NCBI RefSeq assembly: GCF_947581735.1
Contig: NZ_CANPVT010000002.1
Span: 441,511-505,510, forward strand
DNA: 64,000 bases
Direction of reading: 5' to 3'
DNA from: Candidatus Palauibacter soopunensis
Lineage (GTDB): Bacteria; Gemmatimonadota; Gemmatimonadetes; Palauibacterales; Palauibacteraceae
Part shown: piece by piece, positions 26,384-35,664 of the stretch
Layout of the letters: each line of letters begins with the position of its first letter
Position numbering within the stretch: the stretch's first letter is position 1
The notes under the pieces: generated by a model
What the model was told of the DNA's origin: nothing
The model's database searches: none
What the model saw: only the letters and a program-made list of their open reading frames with translations
Program-made: the position numbers and the translations under genes

Positions 26384-27760
26384 ATGACCCCGCCCCCGGA
26401 GAGCGAACCGCACACGCTGGCCGCCAGGCTGACGGGCGCCCGCCCGGAAGAGGCCGGGCTCGTACTCCTGTCGGCGCTCTACTTCTTCTTCATCCTGTCT
26501 GCGTACTACGTGATCCGGCCCATCCGCGAGGAGATGGCCGTGGCGGGCGGGGTCGAGAACATCCCCTGGCTCTTCACGGGTACGCTGACGGCCATGCTTC
26601 TCGTGCACCCGATCTTCGCCGCGGTCGTGTCACGGTGGACCCGCCGGCGGTTCGTGACCCTCACGTACCGCTTCTTCATGCTGAACCTGCTGGTCTACTT
26701 CGTGCTGCTGAGGGTCGTGACCGACGGCGACGCTTCCGTATGGATCGGCCGGACCTTCTTCGTCTGGATCAGCGTCTTCAACCTGTTCGTGGTTTCCGTC
26801 TTCTGGTCGTTCATGACCGACATCTTCCGGGAGCGCCAGAGCCGCCGCCTGTTCGGCCTCATCGGAGTCGGCGGAACCGTGGGGGGGATCGTGGGGTCCG
26901 CGATCACGGCCTTTCTGGTGGGGTTCCTGTCGCCCGCGACACTCCTCCTGTTCTCGGTGCTGCTGCTCGAGGGCGCGGTCGTCTGCCTCAAGGCCCTCGA
27001 TTCGCGCTGCGCGACCTCCGCGGCCGCGGGTGACGATTCGGGTGTCGCCGCCGGCGGCCGGCCGGACGTGGCGGGCGGCGAAGGCGAGATGGAGGAGGTG
27101 ATCGGGGGTTCGGCGCTGGAGGGGATTCGGCGGGTCCTGGCGTCGCCCTACCTGCTCGGGATCGGCGCCTTCATGCTGCTGTTCACGATCGGTTCCACCT
27201 TCCTCTACAACATCCAGGCGGACATCATCTCCCGTACCTTCGCGACGGGCGCGGAGCGGACCTCGGTCTTCGCGCGCATCGATCTCTCGGTGAACATCCT
27301 CACGCTGTGTACTCAGCTCTTTCTGACGGGCCGCATCCTGAAGTGGCTCGGCGTGCGCCTGGCGCTCGGAATCCTCCCCGTGCTCAGCGTCCTCGGCTTC
27401 CTGACGCTCGGGGCGGCGCCGGTCTTCGCGGTGTTCGTCGTGTTCCAGGTGCTGCGAAGGGCGGGGAACTTCGCGCTCGCGGTGCCGACGCGGGAGGTGC
27501 TCTACACCGTCCTTCCGCGCCGCGACAAGTACAAGGCCAAGAACTTCAACGACCTGTTCGTCTACCGGGCGGGCGACCAGATCGGCGTGTGGTCCTTCGC
27601 CGGACTGCGAGCGCTCGGGCTGGGAAGCTCCGCGCTTGCGCTGACCATGGTCCCGCTTGCCGGGGTGTGGCTGCTGATCGCGCTGTGGCTGGGAAAGAAG
27701 CAGGCGGCGCTGGCTCGGAGTCCGGCCGGGCGTCGCGCGGAGGCGGGCGCGGCCAGCTAG
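26384..27760 (+). CDS. Multi-helix transporter, TLC-like, divergent paralogue
   Basis: This 458-residue protein is homologous to the gene read the other way 75 bases upstream: same helix pattern, SAYYVIRPIREEMAVAGG near the N-terminus, FVWISVFNLFVVSVFWSFM and KYKAKNFNDLFVYRAGD. A charged mid-protein loop (about residues 215-240) again separates the halves. The ATG has no strong ribosome site. The two paralogues probably arose by inverted duplication and may form a heteromer or serve related substrates. Its stop lies 7 bases from the oppositely oriented isomerase. Confidence 0.72.
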   Translation: MTPPPESEPHTLAARLTGARPEEAGLVLLSALYFFFILSAYYVIRPIREEMAVAGGVENIPWLFTGTLTAMLLVHPIFAAVVSRWTRRRFVTLTYRFFMLNLLVYFVLLRVVTDGDASVWIGRTFFVWISVFNLFVVSVFWSFMTDIFRERQSRRLFGLIGVGGTVGGIVGSAITAFLVGFLSPATLLLFSVLLLEGAVVCLKALDSRCATSAAAGDDSGVAAGGRPDVAGGEGEMEEVIGGSALEGIRRVLASPYLLGIGAFMLLFTIGSTFLYNIQADIISRTFATGAERTSVFARIDLSVNILTLCTQLFLTGRILKWLGVRLALGILPVLSVLGFLTLGAAPVFAVFVVFQVLRRAGNFALAVPTREVLYTVLPRRDKYKAKNFNDLFVYRAGDQIGVWSFAGLRALGLGSSALALTMVPLAGVWLLIALWLGKKQAALARSPAGRRAEAGAAS

Positions 27761-27767
27761 CGGGGGT

Positions 27768-28673
27768 TCAGACGGCGCACAGCTCCACGGCTTCGCGCAG
27801 CGAGCGCAGGGGGTCGCCGCTCCGCGGGATGAACTCGTGGGCCATGTATCCCTCGAAACCCGTGTCCGCGATCGCGCGCACGATCGGGGGATAGTTCAGT
27901 TCCTGCGTGTCGTCGATCTCGGCCCGACCCGGGACCCCGCCGGTGTGGTAGTGGCCGATCCAGGGGCTCGCGTCCGTCAGCGTGCGGATGATGTCCCCTT
28001 CCATGATCTGCATGTGGTAGATGTCGTAGAGGATCTTCACGCGGGGCGAGTCGACGGCCCGGATGATCTCGAGCGCGTAGTCCATGCGGTCGCCGATGTA
28101 GTCGACGTGTCCGCCGGGCTTCGAGTTGAGGACCTCGACGAGGATCGTGACGCCCTCGGACTCGGCGATCGGGGCGCACGCCTCGAGGCAGCGTATGGAG
28201 TTCTCGATTCCGACGCCGTTCTCCATCCCGCGGCGGTTGCCGAAGAAGCAGATCACGTTGGGGACCGAGACGCGCGCGGCATGCGGGATGTGGCGCTCGA
28301 AGGCGTCGATGATGCCGGCGTGGTTTTTTGTCTCGTTCAGGCCGTCCTCGATCGTCCCGGCCGCCACGTCGCCGCACGAGACCGTGAGGCCGTGGTCGTG
28401 CGCGACGGACCATTCCTCGACGGTGAGCAGGTCCATCGCGGTGAGACCCATGTCGGCCACGCCCCGGCAGAAGGGGATGAGGGGAATCTCCTCGAAGCAC
28501 CAGCGCGCCACGGACTGTGTGATGGTGTTGGCGGACCGGCGGGCGCCGGCGAGTGCCACGGCGGAGTTCGCCGTGCCGCCGACGAGGAGACCGAGCGAGG
28601 CGGCGCCCGTCGCGCGCAGGGCGTCGCGGCGGCTGACCGGCTTCCGGTCCGGGGGTACGGTCGGATCAGCCAT
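27768..28673 (-). CDS. Tat-exported hydroxypyruvate-isomerase-like TIM barrel
   Basis: This 301-residue protein starts with a twin-arginine leader (VSRRDALRATGAASLGLLVGG) and continues as an AP-endonuclease-2-type TIM barrel. It has the Hyi-like metal site: VEVLNSKPGGHVDYI, ILYDIYHMQIMEGD, GHYHTGGVPGRAE and the final AHEF glutamate. Cytoplasmic Hyi isomerises hydroxypyruvate; an exported one more likely acts on a sugar or keto-sugar. ATG 28673 overlaps the upstream gene's stop by 8 bases, so the two barrels are coupled. They face a GMC oxidoreductase operon across a shared 168-base region. Confidence 0.78.
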   Translation of the reverse strand: MADPTVPPDRKPVSRRDALRATGAASLGLLVGGTANSAVALAGARRSANTITQSVARWCFEEIPLIPFCRGVADMGLTAMDLLTVEEWSVAHDHGLTVSCGDVAAGTIEDGLNETKNHAGIIDAFERHIPHAARVSVPNVICFFGNRRGMENGVGIENSIRCLEACAPIAESEGVTILVEVLNSKPGGHVDYIGDRMDYALEIIRAVDSPRVKILYDIYHMQIMEGDIIRTLTDASPWIGHYHTGGVPGRAEIDDTQELNYPPIVRAIADTGFEGYMAHEFIPRSGDPLRSLREAVELCAV

Positions 28674-29544
28674 CGAACGACGCGAGGTGCTCGTAGCTCG
28701 CGCGCACCGACCCGATCGGATCGCCCGGCGTGTCGTGCTCGACGAAGTAGTGGATGAGCCCCGCCTCGTCCGAGCGCTCGAAGATCGCCGCGAAGTCGAT
28801 GACGCCCGCGCCCACGTCCACCATCTCGCCATCCGCCGTGCGGTCCTTCACGTGGCAGAGGTCGAAGCGGCCGGGGTACCGGCTGATGTAGTCGAACGGA
28901 TCGCCGCCGCCGTGCACGAGCCAGTAGAAGTCGACCTCGTAGCGGACCAGTTCCGGGTCCGTGTTCTCGATCATCACGTCGAGCAGGCGGAGACCGTCCA
29001 CCTCCTCGAGTTCGAAGTCGTGGTTGTGATAGGCGAAGACGAGTCCGGCGTCTCGGCAGCGCGCCCCGAGTCCGTTGAATTCGTCCGCGAGCCACCGGTA
29101 TCCGTCCACGAGGGCCGTTCCCGTGGCGCCGTCGTTTCCCGGCCGCTCGGGGCCCGCGAGGTAGGGGAGGACGAGGTACCGGTGTCCGATCTCGGCGGCC
29201 GCGTCGGCGGCTTCGTCGAAGCTCGACCGGAGTTCCTCGAGCGACAGGTGGGCCGCGGGGGCGGTGAGGCCTTCCGCTTCCAGCGCGGTCCGGATCTCGG
29301 CCGGCGAGCGGCCGAAGTAGCCGGCGAACTCCACCTCGCCGTAGCCGATGCGGGCGACGGATGCGAGGGTCCGCTCGACATCGCGCGCCATCAGCGACCG
29401 CACCATGTAGAGCTGGAGCCCCCACGCCTCGGGGAGCGTCCGGGCCGCGGGGAGGGTCGGGGCCGCGGCGGCGGCCGCGCGTCCGGCACCCGTGAGGAGG
29501 AGTCCGGCTCCGAGCGAGTGCTGCACGAATCTCCGTCTGTCCAT
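28666..29544 (-). CDS. Exported sugar phosphate isomerase/epimerase-like TIM barrel
   Basis: This 292-residue protein has an RR-containing leader (MDRRRFVQHSLGAGLLLTG) and an Ala-rich cleavage region, so Tat export is likely. The barrel carries LQLYMVRSLMARDVERTLA, FAYHNHDFELEEVDG, RYEVDFYWLVHGGGD and LCHVKDRT, motifs of the sugar isomerase/epimerase family with a metal site. Similar exported proteins act on oxidised sugars or on 3-keto-glycosides in other phyla. It is first in the two-gene operon. Its promoter region is shared with the divergent gluconate-dehydrogenase-type genes. The substrate is unknown. Confidence 0.75.
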   Translation of the reverse strand: MDRRRFVQHSLGAGLLLTGAGRAAAAAAPTLPAARTLPEAWGLQLYMVRSLMARDVERTLASVARIGYGEVEFAGYFGRSPAEIRTALEAEGLTAPAAHLSLEELRSSFDEAADAAAEIGHRYLVLPYLAGPERPGNDGATGTALVDGYRWLADEFNGLGARCRDAGLVFAYHNHDFELEEVDGLRLLDVMIENTDPELVRYEVDFYWLVHGGGDPFDYISRYPGRFDLCHVKDRTADGEMVDVGAGVIDFAAIFERSDEAGLIHYFVEHDTPGDPIGSVRASYEHLASFDG

Positions 29545-29623
29545 GCGCGCAATATGTCGCGCGCCCCGGCCGGCGTCGATCCGCTGCCCGACAGAATGCA
29601 GGGCCGCACGAATGCTGCGGGGC

Positions 29624-29651
29624 TTTTGCCGCGGGCTGCCGGGCCTATGTT
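29624..29651 (+). promoter_or_regulatory. Possible promoter of the GMC oxidoreductase operon
   Basis: TTTTGC (29624-29629) is 16 bases from TATGTT (29646-29651) in the divergent 168-base region, about 60 bases before the GTG start, which is preceded by a GGAGGAGGGA ribosome site. The -10 is imperfect, so support is modest. Confidence 0.3.
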
Positions 29652-29712
29652 GGCGGTGCGCGGCGGCGCCTCCGCCGTCCGCGCGCGTCGATGCGGGCCG
29701 GGAGGAGGGACT

Positions 29713-30327
29713 GTGAGACGGCGCAGGGCTCTCGAGATCATCGGTGTGGCCGCGGGCGCGCCGCTGCTGGCGCCGGGGAGCGCGGTGGCGGAGGCCCTGG
29801 CGCTCGGGCAGCGCATCCGGTCGGTGGCCGGCCCGGTCGGCGGCGCGCCGCCCGCGACGCTCACGCCCGCGCAGGCGCGGACGGTGACGGCGCTCGCCGA
29901 GGTCATCATCCCCCGGACCGACACGCCCGGCGCGAGCGAGGCGGGCGTTACCGCATTCGTCGATGCCCTCCTGACCGGTTGGCTGGACGCGTCGGACCGC
30001 GACCGGTTCCTTGCCGGCCTGGACGCCGTAGACCCCACTGCCCGGGCGGCCCACGGCGCCGATTTCGCCGACTGCACGCCCGCGCAACAGACCGAACTCG
30101 TCGGACAGATGGACGAAGACCTCGACCGTCTCCGCCGGGATCCGGATGAAGACGAGCGGCAGACCTTCTTCTACGACATGAAGCGCTTCACGCTCGCCGG
30201 CTACTTCACCTCGCAGCCCGGCCTGCGCTCGCTGGGATACCGGATCATCCCCGGCGCCTTCGAGGGGTGCGTCATCCTCGACCAGTACGGCACCGGCGAG
30301 CGACGCCGAGGCGGAGGGCAGCCGTGA
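29713..30327 (+). CDS. Gluconate 2-dehydrogenase subunit 3-like protein
   Basis: This 204-residue small subunit starts with an Arg-rich leader (VRRRRALEIIGVAAGAPLLA), a Tat-type signal. The body has the family pattern LTPAQARTVTALAEVIIPRTDTPGA, then FFYDMKRFTLAGYFTSQPGLRSLGY and the closing PGAFEGC. Subunits of this family accompany a GMC flavoprotein and carry it through the Tat pore. GTG 29713 is backed by the strong GGAGGAGGGA site. The stop overlaps the next start (GTGA). No cytochrome subunit is encoded nearby, so the electron acceptor is unclear. Confidence 0.85.
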   Translation: MRRRRALEIIGVAAGAPLLAPGSAVAEALALGQRIRSVAGPVGGAPPATLTPAQARTVTALAEVIIPRTDTPGASEAGVTAFVDALLTGWLDASDRDRFLAGLDAVDPTARAAHGADFADCTPAQQTELVGQMDEDLDRLRRDPDEDERQTFFYDMKRFTLAGYFTSQPGLRSLGYRIIPGAFEGCVILDQYGTGERRRGGGQP

Positions 30328-32015
30328 GCCGCCGCCAGGACGTCTGGGACGCGATCGTCGTCGGCTCGGGGATCACCGGCGGCTGGGCCGCGAAGGAACT
30401 CACCGAACTCGGCCTACGCACGCTGGTGCTCGAGGCGGGGCCCATGATCGTCCCCGAGCGGGACTACGTCGAGCACGTGCCCCCGTACCGCATGCCGTAC
30501 CGCGGCTGGAACGACCGCAAGGCGCTCGCCGCCGAGCAGCCCGTGCAGCGCGAGTGCTACGCATGCGACGAGATGGGCCGGAAGTTCTTCGTCAACGACA
30601 TCGAGAACCCGTACACGACACCCGACGAGAAGCCGTTCCTGTGGATCCGGGGTCGCCAGGTCGGCGGGCGCTCGATCATGTGGGCGCGCCAGTCCTACCG
30701 CCTCAGCGACCTCGATTTCGAGGCCAACGCGCGCGACGGGATCGGCATCGACTGGCCGATCCGCTACGCGGAACTCGCTCCGTGGTATTCGTACGTCGAG
30801 GACTTCGTCGGGATCAGCGGGCAGCCCGAGGGGCTCCCGCAACTGCCCGACGGCGTCCTTCTGCCGCCCATGCAGATGACGTGCGTCGAGAACGCGGTGA
30901 AGGAGGCGATCGCGCGGGACTTCGGCGACACCCGGATGATGACGATCGGACGCACGGCCGTCCTCACCGTCGACCACAAGGGACGGAGCGCCTGCCACTA
31001 CTGCGGTCCCTGCCACCGCGGCTGCCGCACCAGGAGCTACTTCAGTTCGCTCAGCGCCACCCTGCCGGCCGCCGAGGCCACCGGCCGAATGACGCTGCGA
31101 CCGGACAGCGTCGTGCACAGCGTGATCTGGGACCCCGCCCGCGGGCGCGTCACGGGGGTCCGCGTCATCGACCGGCAGACGGGCGAGGATCTGGAGTTCT
31201 TCGGCGAGATCGTGATGCTCGGCGCCTCGGCGCTCGAGTCGACCCGCATCCTCCTCAACTCGACGTCCGCCGACTTCCCGGACGGGCTGGCGAATTCGAG
31301 CGGGGTCCTCGGCCGCTATCTCATGGACCACACGATGAGCACCGGCGCGAAGGCGAAGTTCCCCGGCTGGGAGAATCACGGCTACACCGGCGAGCGTCCG
31401 AACGGGATCTACATCCCCCGCTTCCGAAACGTGACGGAACCATCGCCCGACTTCATCCGGGGCTACGGCTACCAGGGCTGGTCGACCCGGCAGGGCTGGA
31501 GCCGCGGCCTCGACATGCCCGGCTTCGGGGCGGACTACAAGCGCCGGCTCACCGAACCCGGCGTGTGGGAGTTCGAACTCGGCGCCTTCGGCGAGTGTCT
31601 TCCGCGCGAGGAGAACTACATCGAACTCGACCCGGAGCGCGTCGATGCGTGGGGAATCCCGGCCCTGCGCATCCACTGCGAATGGGGCGACAACGAGCGC
31701 CTGATGATGCGGGACAGCGCGGACCGCGCCGCGGAAATGCTGGAGGCCGGCGGCGGCACGGACGTCGAGTTGCTGACCGAGATCACGGCGCCGGGACTCA
31801 CGATCCACGAGATGGGGACGGCGCGGATGGGGCGGGATCCGGCGACCTCCGTCCTCAACGGCTTCAACCAGGCCTGGGACGCGCCGAACCTGTTCGTGAT
31901 CGACGGCGCGGCGATGCCGTCCTCCGCCTGCCAGAACCCGTCACTCACCTACATGGCCCTCACCGCCCGCGCCTGCCACTACGCGCTCTGGGCAAAAAAC
32001 CGCGCCGAACTCTAG
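30324..32015 (+). CDS. GMC-family FAD oxidoreductase (sugar dehydrogenase type)
   Basis: This 563-residue flavoprotein begins with the dinucleotide motif IVVGSGITGGWAAKELTELG at about residue 12. A Cys-rich stretch (CHYCGPCHRGCRTRSYF) and the C-terminal PSSACQNPSLTYMAL, HEMGTARMG and NLFVIDGAAMP identify the gluconate 2-dehydrogenase/glucoside 3-dehydrogenase branch of the GMC superfamily. It lacks its own signal and probably crosses the membrane with the subunit 3 protein encoded just upstream (4-base overlap). It would oxidise a sugar hydroxyl in the periplasm. The exact substrate is inference. It converges with the aminotransferase gene with a 4-base overlap of tails. Confidence 0.85.
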   Translation: MSRRQDVWDAIVVGSGITGGWAAKELTELGLRTLVLEAGPMIVPERDYVEHVPPYRMPYRGWNDRKALAAEQPVQRECYACDEMGRKFFVNDIENPYTTPDEKPFLWIRGRQVGGRSIMWARQSYRLSDLDFEANARDGIGIDWPIRYAELAPWYSYVEDFVGISGQPEGLPQLPDGVLLPPMQMTCVENAVKEAIARDFGDTRMMTIGRTAVLTVDHKGRSACHYCGPCHRGCRTRSYFSSLSATLPAAEATGRMTLRPDSVVHSVIWDPARGRVTGVRVIDRQTGEDLEFFGEIVMLGASALESTRILLNSTSADFPDGLANSSGVLGRYLMDHTMSTGAKAKFPGWENHGYTGERPNGIYIPRFRNVTEPSPDFIRGYGYQGWSTRQGWSRGLDMPGFGADYKRRLTEPGVWEFELGAFGECLPREENYIELDPERVDAWGIPALRIHCEWGDNERLMMRDSADRAAEMLEAGGGTDVELLTEITAPGLTIHEMGTARMGRDPATSVLNGFNQAWDAPNLFVIDGAAMPSSACQNPSLTYMALTARACHYALWAKNRAEL

Positions 32016-33334
32016 GCGGAGGCGGCAAGCGCGTCGGCGATCTGCTCCATCTCCGCCATCGTGTTGTACATGTGCGGGCAGAGGCGGATGCCCGGGAACA
32101 CGCCCCGGCGGAGCGCTCCGGCGACGCCGTGTTCCTCGTAGATGCGGTTGTAGATCTCCGTGTGATCGTCGACCCCCAGCTCCGCGATGACCACACCTCC
32201 GCCGAGGCCCGGAACGTCGGACGTGTGGAACTTCACGCCGGGGATGCGCTCGCGGATCGCCGCCTTGAGGCCGGCCGCGAGGGCACGCATGCGGGCCTCG
32301 ATCGCCGCCGCCCCGATCGCCTCGTGGAACTCCACCGTCGTCCCCACGCCCGCCACCGCCGCGTCGTCGCGCTGGCCGTACGTGCCGAACTTGTCTGCTC
32401 CGCCTCCCGCGACCGCGCCCTCCCAGCCCACGCCGACGTCGCTCGGCCACAACTCTGCGACACGTTCGGCCCGGACATAGAGGACCCCGGCTTCCTTGGG
32501 TCCGCAGAACCACTTGTGGGCGCTCCCGGTGTACGAGTCGCAGCCCATGGCGTGCAGGTCGACTTCCACCGCGCCGAAGCTCTGGGCCCCGTCCATGTGC
32601 ACGTAGATGCCGCGGTCGCGCGCGATGCTGCACAGACGCTTCGCCGGCAGTTCGACCCCTGAGATGTTCGAGATCTGCGTGACCGCGAGGACGCGCGTCC
32701 GGTCGGTGAAGGCGCTCACGAAGGCGTCAATCAGTTCGTCTTCCGTCTCGGGCGTCGGCGGCGTCGTCACGCGGATCACCTTGTAGCCCCAGCGGTCGGC
32801 CCGGACGTCCCACGCCACGTTGTTCGTGGGATGGTTCTGGTCCCACAGCACGACCTCGTCGTCCGCCCCCAGCGTGAGTCCGTTGATGACGGTGTTGTTG
32901 CTCTCGGAGGTGTTGCGCGTGATCACGATCTCCTCGGGCGAGGCGCCCAGCAGCCGCGCGAGCGCATCCACGGACTTCGCGGCCAGCGCGTTGAACTTGG
33001 CCCGGTTGTGGAACGAGGCGTCCCGGTCGATGTCGCGCGTGTACCCGAACACCGCTTCCTGCACCGGCCAGGGAGAGGGACAGAGGTTCGCCGCGTTCAC
33101 CAGGATGAGTCCGGGGCGGAGCGGGAACTGGGACTTCACCATCTCCCAGAAGGACTCGTCCTCCGTCCCCATGAAGTCTCGCCGCGCTGACAGGTCCTCG
33201 AGGCCAAGGGTGGGCTTCGAGCGCGCGAAAGTCCACGCCGGCGTGGCCGCGAGGGCTGCGCCCGCGGCGGCACGCTTGAGGAATCGGCGACGGTCGGGCA
33301 GGCGGGTCGCGTCGGTGGGCGTGCGAGTCGTCAC
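32012..33334 (-). CDS. Tat-exported class V aminotransferase (isopenicillin-N-epimerase-like)
   Basis: This 440-residue PLP enzyme has a twin-arginine leader (DRRRFLKRAAAGAALAATPA). The class V fold shows TRNTSESNNTVINGL, QISNISGVELP, HMDGAQSFGAVEVDLH and the PLP lysine in SAHKWFCGPKEAG (Lys 274). Exported members resemble isopenicillin N epimerase or selenocysteine-lyase relatives; the reaction cannot be told from sequence. GTG 33334 has a GGGAGG ribosome site five bases upstream, favoured over starts further back. PLP-dependent enzymes with Tat signals are exported folded with cofactor. Confidence 0.82.
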   Translation of the reverse strand: MTTRTPTDATRLPDRRRFLKRAAAGAALAATPAWTFARSKPTLGLEDLSARRDFMGTEDESFWEMVKSQFPLRPGLILVNAANLCPSPWPVQEAVFGYTRDIDRDASFHNRAKFNALAAKSVDALARLLGASPEEIVITRNTSESNNTVINGLTLGADDEVVLWDQNHPTNNVAWDVRADRWGYKVIRVTTPPTPETEDELIDAFVSAFTDRTRVLAVTQISNISGVELPAKRLCSIARDRGIYVHMDGAQSFGAVEVDLHAMGCDSYTGSAHKWFCGPKEAGVLYVRAERVAELWPSDVGVGWEGAVAGGGADKFGTYGQRDDAAVAGVGTTVEFHEAIGAAAIEARMRALAAGLKAAIRERIPGVKFHTSDVPGLGGGVVIAELGVDDHTEIYNRIYEEHGVAGALRRGVFPGIRLCPHMYNTMAEMEQIADALAASA

Positions 33335-33516
33335 GGAAACCTCCCGGCTTGTGGGCCGCCGCATCCCGCGCGGCAGCCGCGGTCGTTCGCTGATGCAACA
33401 TACGCCGCGTGACTTCGGGCGGCATGGGGGCGTGCGCGGTGGGGCGCGGTCTATGCACGCGGCGAGGCGCATCCCATGTTGCAAAAGGCCCCGCGCCCAT
33501 CACACGAGGAGGTACC

Positions 33517-35607
33517 ATGGACACGCGCGCCCCCGCTTCCCCCCGCGTCCCGCTCCGATTTCTCGCCGCACCCGCAACTCTCCTGATACTCTGCGGCCTC
33601 ACCGCCCCCGCCCTCGTCGCGCAGGAAGCGAACGGCGCGCTCGCGCTCGAGTCCTGGCTCGACTGGGAGCGGGTCCAGGATCCGCAGATCTCGCCGGATG
33701 GCGGCGCCGTGGTATACGAGCGTCTGTGGGTCGACAAGATGAACGACGCGTGGGAGTCCTCGATCTGGATCGTGAACCCGGACGGCAGCCGTTCCCGCCA
33801 CCTCGTCGACGGGTCGTCGCCGCGCTGGTCTCCCGATGGCAGCCGTCTCGCATTCCTCGCGCCCGACGACGAGGGGAACACGCAGATCTTCGTGCGCTGG
33901 ATGGATGCCGAGGGCGCCGTTTCCCAGGTGACGCGGCTTACGGACAGTCCTTCGGACCTCGCCTGGTCTCCCGACGGGACGCGCTTCTCGTTCACGATGC
34001 GCGTGGGGGCGGAGCGGCCCACGGCGCGCCACTGGTCCATTTCGCTCCCCCAGCCGGAGGGGGCGACGTGGACGCCGGGTCCCCGGATCATCGAGCGCCT
34101 CGTCTATCGACAGGACCGCATCGGGTTCCTGGGCGACAAGTACCGGCACATCTTCGTCGTCCCCGCCGAAGGCGGTACGGCGCGCCAGCTCACCGAGGGC
34201 GACTACAATTTCGGCGTCCCGACGTGGGAGCCGGACGGACGGTCGCTCCTGTTCAGCAGCCTCATCATCGAGGACGCGGAATACCGGTGGCAGGAGACCG
34301 AGATCTATCGGCTCGACGCAGAGTCCGGCGAACTGAGTCAGGTCACGACGCGCAAGGGTCCGGACAACCGGCCGGTGCCCTCGCCGGACGGGCGCATGAT
34401 CGCCTACGTGGGGCACGACACGACGACGTTCGACTACATCGAATCCGCCGTCTACGTGATGAACGCGGATGGATCGAACCCGCGTGCCCTTACGGCCGAA
34501 ATGGACCGCAGCCCCGGGACGCTGCACTGGGCCCCGGACGGTGGCGGCGTCTACTTCGACGCGTCGGCCGACGGCTATCGCAACATCCACTACGCCTCGG
34601 TGGACGGAGAGGTGCGGGCGGTAACCGAGGGCCCGCAGATGTTCGGCGTCAACGATGTGAGCGACGGCGGCATGGCCGTCGGGATGTGGGGGGACGCGCA
34701 CGAACCCGGCGACATCTATGCCTTCCCCGTCGATCGGCCCGACCGGCGCACGAGGCTGACGAATGTGAACGCGGACGTGCTCGCGGGCGTGACGCTGGGC
34801 GAAGTCGAGCAGGTCTGGAGCGAGTCATCCCATGACGGCCTCGCGATTCACGGCTGGGTCATCAAGCCCCCGGACTTCGACGGGTCGCGGCAGTATCCGC
34901 TCATTCTCGTGATTCACGGCGGCCCGCACGGCATGTACAACGGCGGGTTCAACTTCTCGTGGCAGGAACACGCCGCGAACGGCTACGTCGTCCTCTATAC
35001 GAACCCGCGCGGAAGCTCCGGCTACGGGACCGAGTTCGGGAACGCGATCCAGTACGACTATCCGAACCACGACTTCGACGACCTGATGTCGAGCGTGGAC
35101 GAGGTCATCTCCCGCGGCTACGTGGACGACAGCAACATGTTCGTCTACGGGTGCTCGGGCGGCGGCGTCCTGACGTCGTGGGTCGTGGGGCACACGGACC
35201 GCTTCCGGGCCGCGTCGGCGAACTGTCCGGTCGTGAACTGGTTCAACTTCCCGAACGAGGTCGACGGCAACTACCTGCGCTGGTACGCGGACTTCCAGGA
35301 GTTCCCGTGGGTGGACCCGAGCGAGCACATCCGCCGCTCGCCGATCACCTATGTGGGCAACGTTACGACGCCGACGATGCTCATGACGGGCGTCCTCGAC
35401 CTGCGCACGCCGATGTCCCAGACGGAGCAGTTCTACCAGGCGCTCAAGGCGCAGAACAAGCCGACCGCGATGGTCCAGTTCCAGGGCGAGTGGCACGGCA
35501 CGTCGCGCCTGCCATCCAACTTCCTGCGGACGCAACTCATCCTGAGGAAGTGGTTCGAGCGCTGGGGCACCCACGACGACGACCGCACCGCCGCAACCAT
35601 GCCATGA
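33517..35607 (+). CDS. Exported S9-family peptidase (prolyl oligopeptidase type)
   Basis: This is a 696-residue serine peptidase. A signal peptide (LAAPATLLILCGLTAPALVAQ) is followed by a TolB/WD-like propeller with repeats such as DPQISPDGGAVVYERL and LAWSPDGTRF. The C-terminal alpha/beta-hydrolase has the nucleophile VYGCSGGGVLTS (Ser 547), the acid in LMTGVLDLRTP and the histidine in EWHGTSR. The nucleophile elbow reads GCSGG rather than GxSxGG with a larger side chain, still within S9. ATG 33517 has a textbook AGGAGGT site. It probably trims short peptides outside the membrane. Confidence 0.9.
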   Translation: MDTRAPASPRVPLRFLAAPATLLILCGLTAPALVAQEANGALALESWLDWERVQDPQISPDGGAVVYERLWVDKMNDAWESSIWIVNPDGSRSRHLVDGSSPRWSPDGSRLAFLAPDDEGNTQIFVRWMDAEGAVSQVTRLTDSPSDLAWSPDGTRFSFTMRVGAERPTARHWSISLPQPEGATWTPGPRIIERLVYRQDRIGFLGDKYRHIFVVPAEGGTARQLTEGDYNFGVPTWEPDGRSLLFSSLIIEDAEYRWQETEIYRLDAESGELSQVTTRKGPDNRPVPSPDGRMIAYVGHDTTTFDYIESAVYVMNADGSNPRALTAEMDRSPGTLHWAPDGGGVYFDASADGYRNIHYASVDGEVRAVTEGPQMFGVNDVSDGGMAVGMWGDAHEPGDIYAFPVDRPDRRTRLTNVNADVLAGVTLGEVEQVWSESSHDGLAIHGWVIKPPDFDGSRQYPLILVIHGGPHGMYNGGFNFSWQEHAANGYVVLYTNPRGSSGYGTEFGNAIQYDYPNHDFDDLMSSVDEVISRGYVDDSNMFVYGCSGGGVLTSWVVGHTDRFRAASANCPVVNWFNFPNEVDGNYLRWYADFQEFPWVDPSEHIRRSPITYVGNVTTPTMLMTGVLDLRTPMSQTEQFYQALKAQNKPTAMVQFQGEWHGTSRLPSNFLRTQLILRKWFERWGTHDDDRTAATMP

Positions 35608-35664
35608 ACCGGACTGCTGGGAAGGTCTCTGCCCCTAGCTTGCGGAGTCTCGCCACTTACCGAT

